A DNA stretch of 64,000 nucleotides from Gracilaria gracilis (GCA_030374805.1 JARGSG010000184.1:731895-795894); one strand, 5' to 3'. Counted from the first letter of the stretch, positions 50,745 through 62,571 are shown. Program-made: numbers and translations. Notes: generated by a model not told the origin, from the sequence alone.

Positions 50745-50945
50745 TTCTGGGGTTTGAAGCCCATGTATACACTGCTTCCAGAAACGCGATTGCGGACGTG
50801 ACTCATGGCTGCCCCACCGACGGCATTGAACGTGAGGGACCATCGGCAGGGTTTACTTCAGAAGGATCGTGTAGAAGAATGACGTCCACGTCGTGTGCGA
50901 TACACAAAGCGGCGTATTTCCTACATGGCAGGCACAACGATTCAG
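50745..50945 (-). pseudogene. RNase H tail of the DIRS-like element
   Basis: The minus strand encodes GRSSSESLCLPCRKYAALC, VDVILLHDPSEVNPADGPSRS, then a linker; NPADGPSR is the typical end of the RNase H domain in DIRS-type and related elements. A one-base frame change separates this from the downstream recombinase frame (VRNRVSGSSVYMGFKPQ), which runs to the CGCGC insertion point. The part upstream of about 50945 is replaced by gypsy sequence, so the reverse transcriptase is missing. Confidence 0.6.
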
Positions 50946-51384
50946 AGGACGAGCGGCCTTTGCGAAACGCACCAAGTAGTTCCGGTAGATCTTCAGCAAT
51001 GTTTCCTAACGGCTCCTAAGTGTTGTCAATATCATCGGGAAGACCTTCCAACTCTACCATAACTTCAATACCTGTAGGCCCATCCCTAATATCTTTCAAT
51101 GCTTTTGCAGCCTGCCACTCAGTCTCGTTGCTGTGTGCATATTCAAGTAGAGCGAGATCTACATCTGTCCCATCTAAATCTGCCCTGTACAGTATCAGTC
51201 GAAAAACATGAACGAGTTCCTTCTTTGTCTCTATAATATCTTCAACTTCGAACACCCAGTTCGAATTTGTTGAAACAACACGACGAGGACCTTTCCATTG
51301 AAACTCTAGCTTGTGCTTGCGTCTCATCCGAGAGACGCGGAAAAACACAAATACGAAGACATATCGATCACGGTCGTTCACCAT
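50946..51384 (-). pseudogene. Ty3/gypsy integrase C-terminus and chromodomain-like end
   Basis: The frame 51384-51016 has RMRRKHKLEFQWKGPRRVV, the integrase C-terminal GPY/F-like module, VFEVEDI...HVFRLILYRADLDG, then a chromodomain-like TGIEVMVELEGLPDDIDNT. An in-frame TAG stands where a Trp is expected, after which EPLGNIAEDLPELLGAF continues the same domain. The N-terminal part of the pol lies at 55.5-58.8 kb on the same strand, with the two-gene transposon between. The two parts overlap slightly in content (FVLVRVAR versus FVFFRVSR), so they could be one element split by the insertion or two related ones. Confidence 0.65.
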
Positions 51385-51497
51385 CTCTCACCGACTTTCT
51401 GTAATAGAACTGTATATTTCTTGGGTTCTTGTAACACTCAGATTACAATCAGTTATATTGTTCACTCCAATGATTCGCCGTTTGAAATGCGCACACT
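51385..51497. other. Junction between gypsy remnant and two-gene transposon
   Basis: Short spacer that should include the left end of copy 2. No terminal repeat recognised. Confidence 0.35.
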
Positions 51498-52376
51498 CTA
51501 AACCTGCTCAAAAGCTGTTGCATCCAAAGCAACCACATATTCTTCGACAGCTGCTTTCAAATCTACGTACACAATTCGTTCATTGCCATCAACCCAGCCT
51601 AAATTGTGCTTCGAATCGATGTGTGTTTCAACTTGAAATGGAAGATGAATATTTACCTTCGACTCTACAATATCCGTTGCCTTCTTTCTCTTTTTCTTCA
51701 GCACTGCCTCAGAGCCCAATAATTTTAGATGGTAGCTCTCCAAACGGGTAGCACTCTCATTGCTTACAAGCCAATTTTTATGAAGAGTTCCCATATGAAG
51801 TAGAGCAGAAGGCCAGCAGACGAGAAGCTCTAAATGGCATCCCCCTTGACCAACGGAAACAGAGAAGTCACCAGCACCCACACCGCAGGGAAAAGAATTG
51901 CCAATGACAGTCTCTCTGCCATAGTACCGGCCTTAGTCCAGTCCGAAATTAAAAACAGTGGTTAAAACATGTTGGGCAAGGATAATTCATCAGCGCTTGA
52001 AACGGAGTCATCTTCTCTAATATCGACCGTATCATGTTCTTCATCGTCGAATTTGGTTGTGTTAAGAGGGCGCAACCTTTGCTCTGTATATCTCCTATTC
52101 AACTTATCATATTCGTCTTCGTCAAGAACTGAAATAATATGATTAGAATATAGTAGTTTTCGGATCCAATGAGAATAACGTACATTCATTAGAATTTTGT
52201 ATCTGTTGCCGGAGCTTATACAATCGATTACGAAAGGCAGGTAGCTTATGCTTCTGGAAGAGGGCTTCGCTTCTCCAAACTTCTGCAGGTGTCTGGGCTT
52301 CAATGATCGTTCCCTTTTTGATCTTCCTAATTAAGAGCTTCACAGCTGGGCTGCTTTTATGAATAGTAAGAGACAT
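51498..52376 (-). pseudogene. Companion protein of two-gene transposon, copy 2
   Basis: ATG at 52376 (MSLTIHKSSPAVKLL) starts exon 1. A 55 nt intron GTACGT to TTTCAG (52183-52129) joins NSNE to LDEDEYDKLNRRY in phase 1. The frame then meets TAA at 51964-51962 after LPNMF, where copy 1 reads through (STVFKPIYMISVW versus PLFLISDW here). A frame change near 51885 leads to GAGDFSVSVGQGGCHLELLV and KNWLVSNESATRLESYHLKLL, ending VYVDLKAAVEEYVV, all matching copy 1. So it is a full-length but inactivated copy. The two copies share domain order, intron position and divergent placement beside the transposase. Confidence 0.75.
52129..52183 (-). other. Intron of companion copy 2
   Basis: GTACGTTATT ... 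ATTATTTCAG, 55 nt, phase 1. It corresponds to the hidden 60 nt segment in copy 1. Confidence 0.7.
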
Positions 52377-52417
52377 GGTTGACAACAAACTGGGCAGATA
52401 CGTTCGATATTACAGTG

Positions 52418-52773
52418 TCTGTGTTCTCGGAAATGGAATTTCACAGTCAAATTTGCTAGTTTTGGTGACCGATTATCTGGTGACTTTTTCCAATTTTTTT
52501 CCGATATTTGGGTTTGATATGAAGAAATTCGTCTTTAGTATGCTAGTTTGACATTCAAGATTTGCAGTTCTGGAAATTCGCCAGTTCCATAACTCAAATT
52601 CTAAAACTGGCGAATTTCCAGAACTGCAAATTTCGAATGTCAAACTAGCATACCAAAGACGAATTTCCTCATATCAAACCCAAGTATCGGAAAAAAGTTG
52701 GAAAAAGTCACCAGATAATCGGTCACCAAAACTAGCAATTTTGAATGTGAAATTCCGTTTCCGAGAACACAGA
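52418..52773. mobile_element. Long hairpin (foldback/MITE-like) element
   Basis: Two arms of about 169 bp (52418-52586 and 52605-52773) are inverted copies with few mismatches, separated by 18 bp. The ends are TCTGTGTTCTCGG / CCGAGAACACAGA. The arms include GCTAGTTTTGGTGACCGATT, TCTGGTGACTTTTTCC and GCAGTTCTGGAAATTCGCC. It has no coding capacity. It lies between the divergent genes of transposon copy 2 and is absent from copy 1, so it is a later insertion. The same end sequence, TCTGTGTTCTCGGATAGGAA, occurs alone near 43100. Confidence 0.88.
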
Positions 52774-54039
52774 TGAGAGTGTTGCATACGTTGCGGAACT
52801 GCTTTGAGAGAATTTGAAGAGAGTGATTTGCTCCCAATCTGTCTAAATTGGAGACTTTTGGGGGCGCTAATATAGGTTTTCTGTGAACTGGGAAAAAGTG
52901 CATAGATCTGGTTGTTCCTTGCCACTACTTTTAACCAATCAAAATCCTTGAAGGGAGAAAAGGCAATTTTAAACCACCAATAGACGACTTGGGCTCTTTC
53001 ATGCAACATTCCAATGTCATTACGGAACAAAATGCAGTGGAGGAACACGAGGGGTACGAATGGTTTTCAAATAATTTGGCAGGAACATTGCTGTTCGGGA
53101 AGACTTGTATTATACTTTGACCTCCGAGAACCGGCGGTCTGTAAAGAATATACGACGCACAAACCGTTGGGAATTCAATAAGATATCAAACCACCAACTG
53201 AGAGTTTGACTTACGTACATAGAATGCTTTCCGTAACGGTGTTCCTATCAAAATGTCATTCGGCATGTATTCCGAATTGGCAGCATGACGGATAAGAATC
53301 GCGTTTCCCTACTTCCATAACAAGGCACGTGTTGCTTGTCATTGAGGCACCAGCGTTGTAATGAACGCAACTTACAAGCCCTACTACGTTAGTGCCAGAA
53401 AAGGAACTCTTTGTCGTGCAAGCACTCTTCAAAGGCAGCGAAAACCATGGCCAAGCTCCTGCCAAACAGCTGGAGTGAGCATGACTCGGGGGCGTACTCC
53501 AGGTTCCAAGACGGGGTTCTTTGTGACAGAAGAATACGGGTCAAATTTACTGTCATATTCATAGTCATCTCTGCAATCCAAACACATGAAAAAGTAGGAT
53601 AAAGCGCTTTTCTTCACTAGAAGACGGGGCATTAATTTCTCTACTACCTGTTTGGTGCCTTGTACAATATTTTACCCCTGTTCAGTCTGGCTCTTTGTGG
53701 CTGACTATGGCGACAAATATAGCTAAGGTGGAAGAATTAGCACGCTACGGACAATCTAAATTTACGATGTCCGGGAAATGTTCACTTTCCCGTGAACATG
53801 ATGCACTCCCGACGCCTATAACGTAGTTTAGGATTGGTTGTAAGGTAGTGAGGTATGGTTGAAAGTGTAGATGTTCTGGACGCCTCTTCGTATTATTATT
53901 ATAATAAAGTGCCAAATGACCAGAGTTCTCCGCAACGGAGTAAATCGCGTTGGACGTCATGTACTGTAATCATTATATATAGTCAATTAAACGTGTATAA
54001 GAAGGTTGCCAATTCTGTTGATGTAAATAGACAGTGTAA
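52774..54039. other. Intergenic of copy 2, no supported gene
   Basis: A 124-codon minus frame at 52674-53048 mostly overlaps the hairpin arm. Frames near 53361-53632 have no recognised domain. The region corresponds to the divergent spacer of copy 1. Confidence 0.35.
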
Positions 54040-55054
54040 GTGAACGGGATTCCTATCAATAAGTACAAGAAGTACAGTTCAACAGGAACTGATCACGAGT
54101 CCCTCAAGGCCGAATCATTCCAGATGGTAAAAGTTACGGCGAAGAAGACAAGAAAGCTCGAAACTCTCTTTTGCAGCTTGAGTAAGCCATTCACGAAGGG
54201 GGCACGGAAATGCTGTGAACGCACTCTTTTACGCCGTTTTAGAGCCTTTTTCGGAGTCTCCGTACGAGTTTGTGCCATGACATGGATTCGTCTTAATCCG
54301 AACAATTCCAGTGTATGACGACCGATTCATCGGTTGTGGGCGTTACTGTTTCTTAAAACATACAAATTGGAGGCTGTCATCAGCCGAATTGCTGGCGTTG
54401 ACGAAAAGACGTATCGGACTTGGGTGGGGAAATTGATCTCTAGCATTTCGGATTTAAAGGTTGTAAGTCTAAACGTTTCATTTTAAGAGCCTCGGTGGTC
54501 GCTAACCTTCTTTTTGTCTCAGTTCATTTGGAGCTCAAGGTCGAAGTACAAATCAAAGTACACGAACTGTTTTGTGACTGTTGACGGCTCTTATTTTTAA
54601 ATCAATGAACCCTCTCCTTTCAGTCCTCGTTGGTTTTCGCATAAACTAAACGCTGCAGGGTTACGATATGAATTGGGAATATATATTGCTAGTGGTGATC
54701 TGGTTTGGGCTAACAGACCCTTTCCGTGCGGGCCATTCTCAGGCGTAAAAATGTTTAGGAAAAGAACGAAAAACGTTTTGGTAGGAGGAGAAGTAGTAGT
54801 AGCGGATGGAGGTTATCGAGATGGAAAGATATTTTAAGAACGGAAGTGACGAAGAAGAAGATCAGTACTTTGCAATTCTACGAGCTCGCCACGAAACTGC
54901 TAATCGGTGCATGACACAGTTTAGGGTTCTATCTTCACGGTTCCGGCATCACCGATCTTTACATTCAGCTTGTTTTCGTGCAGTTCTAAATCTGACGCAG
55001 ATTTCTCTTGCTCATGGAGAAAAACTTTTTTCTATTGATGCACAACAGGTTTGA
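54040..55054 (+). pseudogene. DDE_Tnp_4 / Harbinger-like transposase, copy 2
   Basis: Exon 1 encodes LLRRFRAFFGVSVRVCAMTW, then TGA (54316-54318), then IHRLWALLFLKTYKLEAVI and GVDEKTYRTWVGKLI, matching copy 1. The 60 nt intron 54463-54522 (GTAAGT...GTCTCAG) joins KV to FIWSSRSKYKSKYTNCF. TVDGSYF with the first Asp is followed at once by TAA. The frame continues with RWFSHKLNAAGLRYELG, RPFPCGPFSGVKMF, VVVADGGYRDGKIF, another TAA, and a shift near 54826 into ARHETANRCMTQFRVLSS and HGEKLFSI. The second motif reads SGV where copy 1 has NDV, so the second catalytic Asp is lost. It carries at least three stops and one shift; it is older than copy 1. Confidence 0.8.
54463..54522 (+). other. Intron of transposase copy 2
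   Basis: GTAAGT...TTTTTGTCTCAG, 60 nt, same position as 20745-20799 in copy 1. Confidence 0.75.
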
Positions 55055-55491
55055 AAAATAAAGATTAAAGAACCGCTTCTCATATAATAAAACCCTTAGG
55101 ACTTTTTCATATTATTTGCATTTGAAATTACTCGAGGATTGCGTAGATCGACGCTGAATGTCATTTGAAGCGCGCAAGACTTTTCATTTTGACCTCTAAC
55201 AAGAAATGGCAAAAGTTGTCCTCGTAGTAGAAAAAGCAAACGTAAAATAGCTTGAATAGCTACTTGATGGTTGACTGTTTAGAGAGAAAAAGTATATTAC
55301 ACTTATTATGTCTACGTTGAAGAATAGCGAAGATAAGGACCAAATTGCTTCTAGTAAAAAGATATTTCTTCTTCGGACTAATTACTGGTTCTTCTTATCC
55401 CATAAAAAAGTTTTATACGCAATTTAGGATAATGTACCTGATGAAACTGACATTCTCGGCACCTGTTTTCCACAGAAAAGTAGAAAGAAGG
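55055..55491. other. 3' flank of transposon copy 2
   Basis: No gene seen. The right end of copy 2 and its junction with the gypsy integrase must lie here. Confidence 0.35.
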
Positions 55492-58400
55492 CTATTTTCC
55501 GGCATCTCCCCGCGCTACTCGAACCAATACAAAACTTCCGACTTCAATGTCACTTCGTTGAATATTGGTTCGACGATTATGCCTGTGTACGCGTTTCTTT
55601 CGATACGTATTTATTTTTGTTGCTACTTCTCTGTGCATACTTTCACGCGCTTCTTGTAGCTCATTGGTACCTATAAGTTGTCTCATTCGAACTTCGTCTT
55701 GAGTTGTGGCATGAGTGAACTGTTCGACCGGCCACGCTCTCATTAGTGGTCGGACGGGAACATGTCTAGTAAAGACCTCAAGAAGATTACGATAAATCTG
55801 AGGCTCTTCCACGGAACGATATCCAATTCGCTTTAAGGGTGAAGGGTTTTAAACACTCTGGACACTTTCAGCAACGCATGGCCATTCTCTGTCGCCCATC
55901 TTCCACTCTGACAATAGTGCCTTGCATGCTTTTAAAACTTCCCGAGATATTATCTCAACTGATCCATTGCTCCAAGGACAGTACGGCGTGGTGAAGTAAT
56001 GAGAATAGTGGAATTCTTCTGATAAGAGGTGGAGTAACTGGTTCTTAAAATGTGCCCCTTGATCCGTTACTTACCACTCCCAGCCCCCGAAAGGAGCAGT
56101 CCACATGCTAAGTGGTTCAGCAACTGCAGTACTGTCTGCTCTGACACATGGCCAAAGCCAAATATAGAATTAAAGATCATCTCTAATAATAATTATGTAC
56201 TTCTGAGTTGTTCTGCTCTCTCCCATGTATAGAAAATCGCAATACAAAACTTCATTAGGTCTGTTTGCATGAAGAGCATTCCAAAATGGGTGGGGTATTC
56301 GAACACCAGTGCGTGACACTAGACGATGGATACAGCATCTGACAAAGGTTTCGACATCCCTTCTTTGCCTCTTCCAGTAGACATACTCTCTCAACCAGCT
56401 CATGGTGGCGTCGGTGCCAAGATGTCCACCCAATCCGCAGTGAGTGAGCTATGACCATGAACTTCAGCAGTAGGACCTTGTCCGTCTCAGGAAGTAGAAA
56501 TGCTTTCTTGACCATCCATGTTTCGGTCTCGGCATCCCAGGGTTGGCCCTTGCAGTGATTGGAGGTTATCTCTGCGTTAATTTGTGCTTCTCTAACGATC
56601 TCAATCGTTGGCCATTTAAAGTCCGATAGAGTTGGCCTAATCTGTCGGGCTCTGGCTACAAGGCTATGTACAGATCTTATGTGCGTTTGTTCTACCTTAT
56701 AAGAATTCGTCCATCTTGTAAGCATATCTGCAAACACATTCAGTACCCCAGCAATGTGTTCGATTGTATATACAAACTGTGATAAAAATAATGCCCCTCG
56801 TTGGACCTTTGAAATCACATGGTGACCAAGGTTAGTTTCAAATGCCTCAGGATTAAAATCAAACAACAATTTTCGATGATCAGTAAGAACTTGGAAAGGA
56901 TGCTCTGCAAGAAAGAGATATTCTAACTTTCGAAACAACTGGTACATGACATACGCTTCTTTTTCCGGTGTGCTCCACCGTTGTTATGGGGGTGTGAATG
57001 CCTGTCCAACAAACGCCAATGGTTTGTGCGTCTGTTCACTCAAAGGCTTGTTACGTTCCATGGTCGGAACTTGTGTAACTACCCCAGACCAATACTTCTT
57101 CGATGCATTGGTCATTATACAGATCGTATATCCGGGTTTTGGAAAAGACAAGTAAACCAAGTCACGTGTTTTTTGTTTTATGAGTTCAAAGATGTCCTGA
57201 TGTTCTGTTGTCCATCCATGACTGGTCAACCATATAAGTTTTAGGGACTTCTTTGTTCGCTTTCCAGAGCGTTTGCACCCTTCTTCAAGTATTTCTGTTA
57301 TTTTTTTAGCATCTTTGTGCCCTCTGGTATACATTGCGACATCTCTCGAACACAGAGTACAAACTCGCAAAACTCTGCTGCGGTTTGTGGTGCATCAATT
57401 TCCTTCAAGGCTTCAACACGAGTTGGATATAGACGGTAGCCTGGTTCATTAATCAGACGTCCACACCATCTAACTTCTTCCTGGAAAAAGGAGCTCTTCC
57501 TAATGAAAATTCACAATCCGTTATCAACACATATCCGAAAGAACCTTTCTAAGATATCAAGCAGTTCTTCTTCATTCTTCGCGTGTATATTGAAGTCATC
57601 TATCCGAAGCTTAAAAAGGTGTTCAGTTCGGCAAATTCTGTCTGCGCGCATCGTTGAAAATGAGGCTCAATGTTTGTCAGTCCCGTTAGCACTCTTCGTG
57701 ATGAGAAGATGCCCGTCGGGCTGATGACTCCACATTTCTCATATGTATCCAGGTGTAAGGCCACTTGCCAGTGTCCTGACGTAAAATCAATCACTGCGGA
57801 GGCCTTACTTCCAGCGAAGTCATAAATCTCTGATTCAACGTGTGGCATGGGCCACACCACTTTCTCAGGTGCCCAATTGATAGGCTGTGGGTCTACAGTC
57901 ATTCGAAACTTGGCCTTCGACGGCTTTGAAACGACTAGCGGAGCAGATAACCATTATGCTTCTGGGTAGGGCGTCATTAATTTGTAATCCACTAGCTTCT
58001 GTACGAAGGAGTCTAAGCATATCCGCTGTACAGGCGGATATCTGCGCGCTTTCACCTTAACTGGTTTCCGTTCTTTATAAATCTCTATTCGTAACGGAGG
58101 AAAGCTGGCTGGAGGCGACGTTCCCAGCCTTAGTCGAAAATCTGGTCATACTTCTGAAAGTAACCTTCAAGACGCTGTCGACTGGTCTTTGAAAGACCCT
58201 CAACCATGGCATCATTGACGGATTTGTCCATGGCACTCCTAATTTCAGATTTAGAGTCCTCGCCAATATCCAGATAGATCTTGTCCCCATCACAGTCGTC
58301 TTGGTCATCACCTCGACCGTGCATGACACCACTGGTAAAAAGCATGGAGATTTTGTTAAGGTATTCATCACGCTCCTTCTCAATCTTCGATGATGCATAC

Positions 58401-58782
58401 AGTATTGGAATATTAATATCATCTTCAATACGGGATATTGCAGAGTTCACCAGAACACGGTTGTTCAAACCAAGTGCGTTAAGCAACTGCCTTTCAATGA
58501 CAGTCCCTGATGTGTTCTTATTTGCAACCAACCAATCGATACTACGCAATATCATATTCTTACGGTGTCGGATATCTAACATGATATCTGCAGTAATCTT
58601 GTTGTCGCACGTAATTGGTGGTGCGGCTTGATTGAAGACATCGAACGAGACTGGAGGGCTAGCTTGTGAACGTCTCTAACCCAATCATGCTTACGGATCT
58701 GTTTGTATATGGCCTCAGAGATTATGTTTGAAGGACAACACTCGTAAGAGGAGGTTTTGAGGACTTCGTGAATTTTCCGCAT
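55492..58782 (-). pseudogene. Ty3/gypsy pol polyprotein (protease to integrase), decayed
   Basis: Reading leftwards on the minus strand: a protease-region tail (ECCPSNIISEAIYKQI, 58782-58576), linker (58582-58130), IEIYKERKPVKVKARRYPP, the reverse transcriptase with RMTVDPQPINW, WPMPHVESEIYDFAGS and LRIDDFNIHAKNEEEL (the Asp-Asp pair kept) at about 57.95-57.4 kb, the RNase H region (TDHRKLLFDFNPEAF, YTIEHIAGVLNVFADMLTRW), the integrase zinc-binding start (MGGHLGTDATMSWLREYVYW, CCIHRLV), NEVLYCDFLYMG of the DDE core, and the integrase C-terminal part (MHREVATKINTYRKKRVHRH) ending in FVLVRVAR. Several frame changes and stops interrupt it. It is a different lineage from the plus-strand gypsy at 58.8-64 kb and resembles oomycete-type gypsy pol. 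Confidence 0.82.
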
Positions 58783-58800
58783 TGATGCGTAGAGTCGATA

Positions 58801-59543
58801 TATCAGCTGTACCGCCGCTGGCGGGGTGTTGAGCCCAAACTGTTTTTGAGGTTGTACACGTGGGATGCACGGCCTAAGCTACCGCTCAACGGGCGTGACG
58901 GGAACACGTGTTGCACGGATTCCCAGGAGGCGATGGCACCAACATTGCTGTACTTAATAGATATATTTGATACTTTATTTGGCCAGCGCGCCACTGTGAG
59001 GGGCGGCGCCGAGCCCACTACTCAGTAGGTTGAGCTAGGCTCCCTCAGTAAATCACCCTTGTCAAGCAAGGGCTTGCTGGCTCTAACTATCACGCCTTCG
59101 CGGACTGTTCACCCTCCAAGTGGAGTGACAACCGCGTTGTTCACGTACAGTTACCCACCCTTGTGGCGCTTAGAGTATTACCACTGCATGTGTGTGTGTC
59201 GTCCAGACTACTGTCGTATACTCGCCCCGGTATTGAGTTTGGTTTGTGTGTTGCGCACATATCCCCACTCTTGTGGACCCCTTTGCCCCTTTTTGGGTTT
59301 GTTCTACTGCCAACTCTCACGTGGCTCGCCGTCCGACATCGTGTGGTCGCCGTTCCACTTTTACGAGGCTCAGTCTTGAGACCGCTCTTCGCACGTGTCC
59401 CTACACGGTACCCGGTCCGCACTGTAGACTCCGACGCTCGTCGTGCCGGTTTGATCGCGGTTTACAGCCGGCCAGTCTTGTCATTCCCGGAGTGCTCCGT
59501 TCGCTGTGCTACCTCCTCGAGAGGAAGATCCCGAATATCTTCT
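58801..59543 (+). repeat. 5' LTR of the terminal gypsy element
   Basis: It matches the solo LTR at 39688-40433 over about 740 bp. TGGTATTTCGGTTTTCC directly afterwards (59544-59560) is a plausible primer-binding site, and gag and pol follow in the same orientation. The exact LTR start is uncertain because a TG end is not clear here. The other LTR lies beyond the window. Confidence 0.75.
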
Positions 59544-59731
59544 TGGTATTTCGGTTTTCCCGCCAAAGGCGTTGCACTACAAATTGGTCTCCCGACTTGG
59601 AAATCGTGCTTTTAGATTAATTCCGAAGTTCAGTTCATTCTCGAGAGTGCTCTCGTATCTTTTGTCTTCTCTAGGAAGTTTAGTGGAATCCCCAGCCAAT
59701 CGGCCGTCGGTTATCCTGTTATACGGTTGTT

Positions 59732-61598
59732 TTGATTGTATCGTCACCGGATCGTCCGAGGACGCGCAGTCGGACTGGACGCACGGATCTGCCACTTTCC
59801 TCGCGCATCTCGACCCGCTCACTGTCCCGTACTGAAGGGGTACCGGATGCCGACGTGGCTCCGACAATCCCTAAACCTCCGCCCACATCGTTGATTAACC
59901 TTCGTCGAGGTGATGGTCCCCCTCCTGCCGTTGCTGCTCCCGCCCTTATCGTAGGAGGTACGGTCCCTTCCGTAGCTCCCACTTCGGAGGCAGCTCTGGG
60001 GGCTATTGGCAATGACACCCCCAACTTAACTATGGAAGAGCAGTTCCGTTCATTGCGGGCTGCCCACGCTATTCTTGCTAAGGAGCTTTCTTCTTTTCGA
60101 AAGAAGGTGGAGGATGCTGCTTTGCAGACTGTTTCTGAGGATCTCCGCGTAATGCCTGGTGATGTCAACTCTCTTCTTGAGGGTTTGGAGGACCAACTCT
60201 CTTCGTGGAGAACGTGGCTGAGAAGTTCACTCGCCTACGCACCCGTCTGGAGACGATCAAACAGACTGTCCTTGTTGGAGCTAACCCTCTGGCAGAGCCA
60301 GCCGCTGTCTCTTATCGGGGTAAGAAGGCCAGGAATCCCAAGGCACGCAAGGGGCAGAAGGACTACGATTCTGACTCTTCAGTTTCTTCACGGTCTTCTC
60401 ACCGGTCGTCCGAGACGGACACGTCCGACTCGTCGGTAAAAAACGCCCCTCGTGAGCGTTCATCTCGCTCAAAGCGGTGATCGGCTACCCAAGGTGTTAT
60501 CCGCGCCCGCACGAAGGGAAGAAAGCACTCCGGATTGAAAGAGTTGAAGCCTACTAACCCTCTTTATGAGAAGCTGTTGTCGTACAGTTATTACCTTTCG
60601 GAGAACTCTTCTTTAAACCGAACCCCCTGGGGAACCGGAAAAGTTAGGGACTGCATCAAGTGAATGAAGCTCTCACTTCAAAACCAACGGTTCTCAGGTG
60701 AGGAACCCATTTCGGTGTTGGATTTCCTGCACGCTTTGTAGCGGAAGTCGACATCCTGGGGATGAATGGAGGACAGGCGTTTATCGCGCTGCCTTATTTC
60801 CTGTGTAGACTGGCAGAGGATCAATACAACTCTGTAAGAGGCTCGTCACATGCCTCCGAAGGAGGGGTTACCTGCTGGCCTGAAGCAGTGCAGTACCTTC
60901 TGAGGTCCTTTGCCACTGGCTCTGGGATCCATTCGGCCATCCTTGCTCTGCGAGATACGAAACAACGCCCTGGCGAAACGGAAACCGATTACTCGGTGCA
61001 CTTGAATAAGGCGTTCCACCCTAGTGGTAATGTTTATTCCGCTCAAGAGCGTTGTATCATGTTTGTCGACGGACTCGACCCGGCTATAAGGACCTTGATT
61101 GCCCGCCGTCGGGAAGAGATCCGTAAGATTACGTATTTGGAACTTGTGCAATACGCATGCGCCGAAGGCGACGCATTGCGCGCAAGAGCCCCGACAAACC
61201 GTTCAAAGTCCGCTAAAGCGTTGATGTTGGAACCGAGAACCCCGTCTGCATCGATCATGGCTGATGAACACTCCAATCGGGAGTATGATCAAGACCAGTT
61301 CGCCCGTAGTGACGTGTTGTCAATCCCGACCACGGAGCTCCATTCCACCGCAGAAGCGTCATACCAAACGGCGGCGGATGATACACTGCTATATGCAGAC
61401 TCGAACCGTGTTCGCACACCTCGTATCCCGTATGAGATCTGTGGAACTCGCGGCTCGCGGCCTGGCTGGCACGACTCCCGCTCGGCGGTAGGAATACCGA
61501 ACGCTCGAAATGCCAACGCTCCTAGTGAATTAATTTGTCACCTCTGTTACACTCAAGGGCATACGTCACCGCAGTGCGCTTTAGTCATGCGTGAATGA
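59732..61598 (+). pseudogene. Gag of the plus-strand gypsy element, frame-broken
   Basis: The first frame (59732-60439) is a Pro/Arg-rich leader then a helix (TMEEQFRSLRAAHAILAKEL). Coding continues in the frame of 60205 (AEKFTRLRTRLETIKQTV) to a Ser/Asp-rich linker. After FSGEEPISVLDFLHA (about 60690) a one-base change leads to the frame of 60762: the capsid-like core AFIALPYFLCRLAEDQY, CWPEAVQYLLRSFATGSG, CIMFVDGLDPAIRTLI, and at residues about 258-271 a zinc knuckle CHLCYTQGHTSPQC (CX2CX4HX4C). This is the standard retrotransposon Gag layout. At least two shifts and stops make it non-functional as read. Confidence 0.8.
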
Positions 61599-62079
61599 GC
61601 TCAAGTCATCGCGAATTATAAAGCCCTCTCGTCTGAGGGGAAGTTCTCGGTCCCGATGGCATCGTACATCCGCGCAAAGATGGACATTTCACGCAACATT
61701 GCGTCTCCCATTTCCCAAAACATGGTGACCTCACACCCTCGTGTCGGTAGAGAACGAACTGCGGAATCCTCGGCCACGGCAGCGCCGGCTCCGATGGTCC
61801 AGAGTCCTGAGCAGCCGCCTCTGGCGGAACACGCCCAGAAAAACTAACTTTGAGAGTCTCCTCTCTCGGAGAGGCGCCCTCAGGGTTGAGGCTGAAGTCG
61901 CCTGAGGCGTCCCTGCCTCGCTGCCCGGTCCGAATCCTCTCGAGAAAGCAGGCCGTCAGAGACGTGAACTCGGAACACCTTGGTGTTCTGCGTCGTTCGT
62001 GGATACGGGTAAGAAGTAACCGGTTCCCGGATAGAGTCATGGTGATGGCCAAACGCAATTACGAGCTGTATGCCGACAT
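61599..62079 (+). pseudogene. Gag-protease linker region
   Basis: The frame 61656-61847 directly after the gag stop (ASYIRAKMDISRNIASPISQ) looks like continuing polyprotein, and 61850-62122 is Arg/Ser-rich. No domain is recognised. Confidence 0.35.
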
Positions 62080-62571
62080 TTGCCTTTCACCCAGTTCATG
62101 GTGCGATACCTCACTGTCTTAGATACAGGTGCTGGTCCGAATTTCATCGTGGAGACGGCGTTACCGCCGACACCGCGGTCACAGATCCGCCGTAGCGTGA
62201 TACCTGAAGTCGCTGACGCGAATAACAACCCGTTGTCAACGGTTGGAACAATTGAGTTGGTAATCCGCTTGGGTTCATGCGTAGTAAAGCTCGACTTCCT
62301 CGTATGCCGGACCTTGGCTGCCCCAGTCATTTGGGATTCTGACTTTTGCGGCCGCTTTGTTGAGGCGATTAGGCCCCGTCAAAAGCGAGTGGAAATGGAA
62401 GATAGGTCGTCCGTACCGATTGTTTATCTTCTTTTGAGGCGTGCCTCCAAGAAGCACATACCTCTCCCTGCAGCACAGGAGGCACCTCCGAATTCTCGGG
62501 AATCCACGAAGCCTGGTGTTGCGTCCGCTACTCGCGTGCCCCCCGGAGTCTCAAGTATGAGTACCGGTTAA
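62080..62571 (+). pseudogene. Retropepsin-type aspartic protease of the gypsy element
   Basis: VRYLTVLDTGAGPNFIVE carries the DTGA active-site motif; STVGTIELVIRLGSCVV and the hydrophobic WDSDFCGRFV near the end match the flap and the ILG/AxxD-type C-terminal strand. It sits between gag and reverse transcriptase, as in Ty3/gypsy. The frame is open for 163 codons but the pol continues in other frames. Confidence 0.75.

Noticed and set aside
52674-53048. 124-codon minus frame
   Set aside because: More than a quarter of it is the right arm of the long hairpin element, and the rest is unrecognised.
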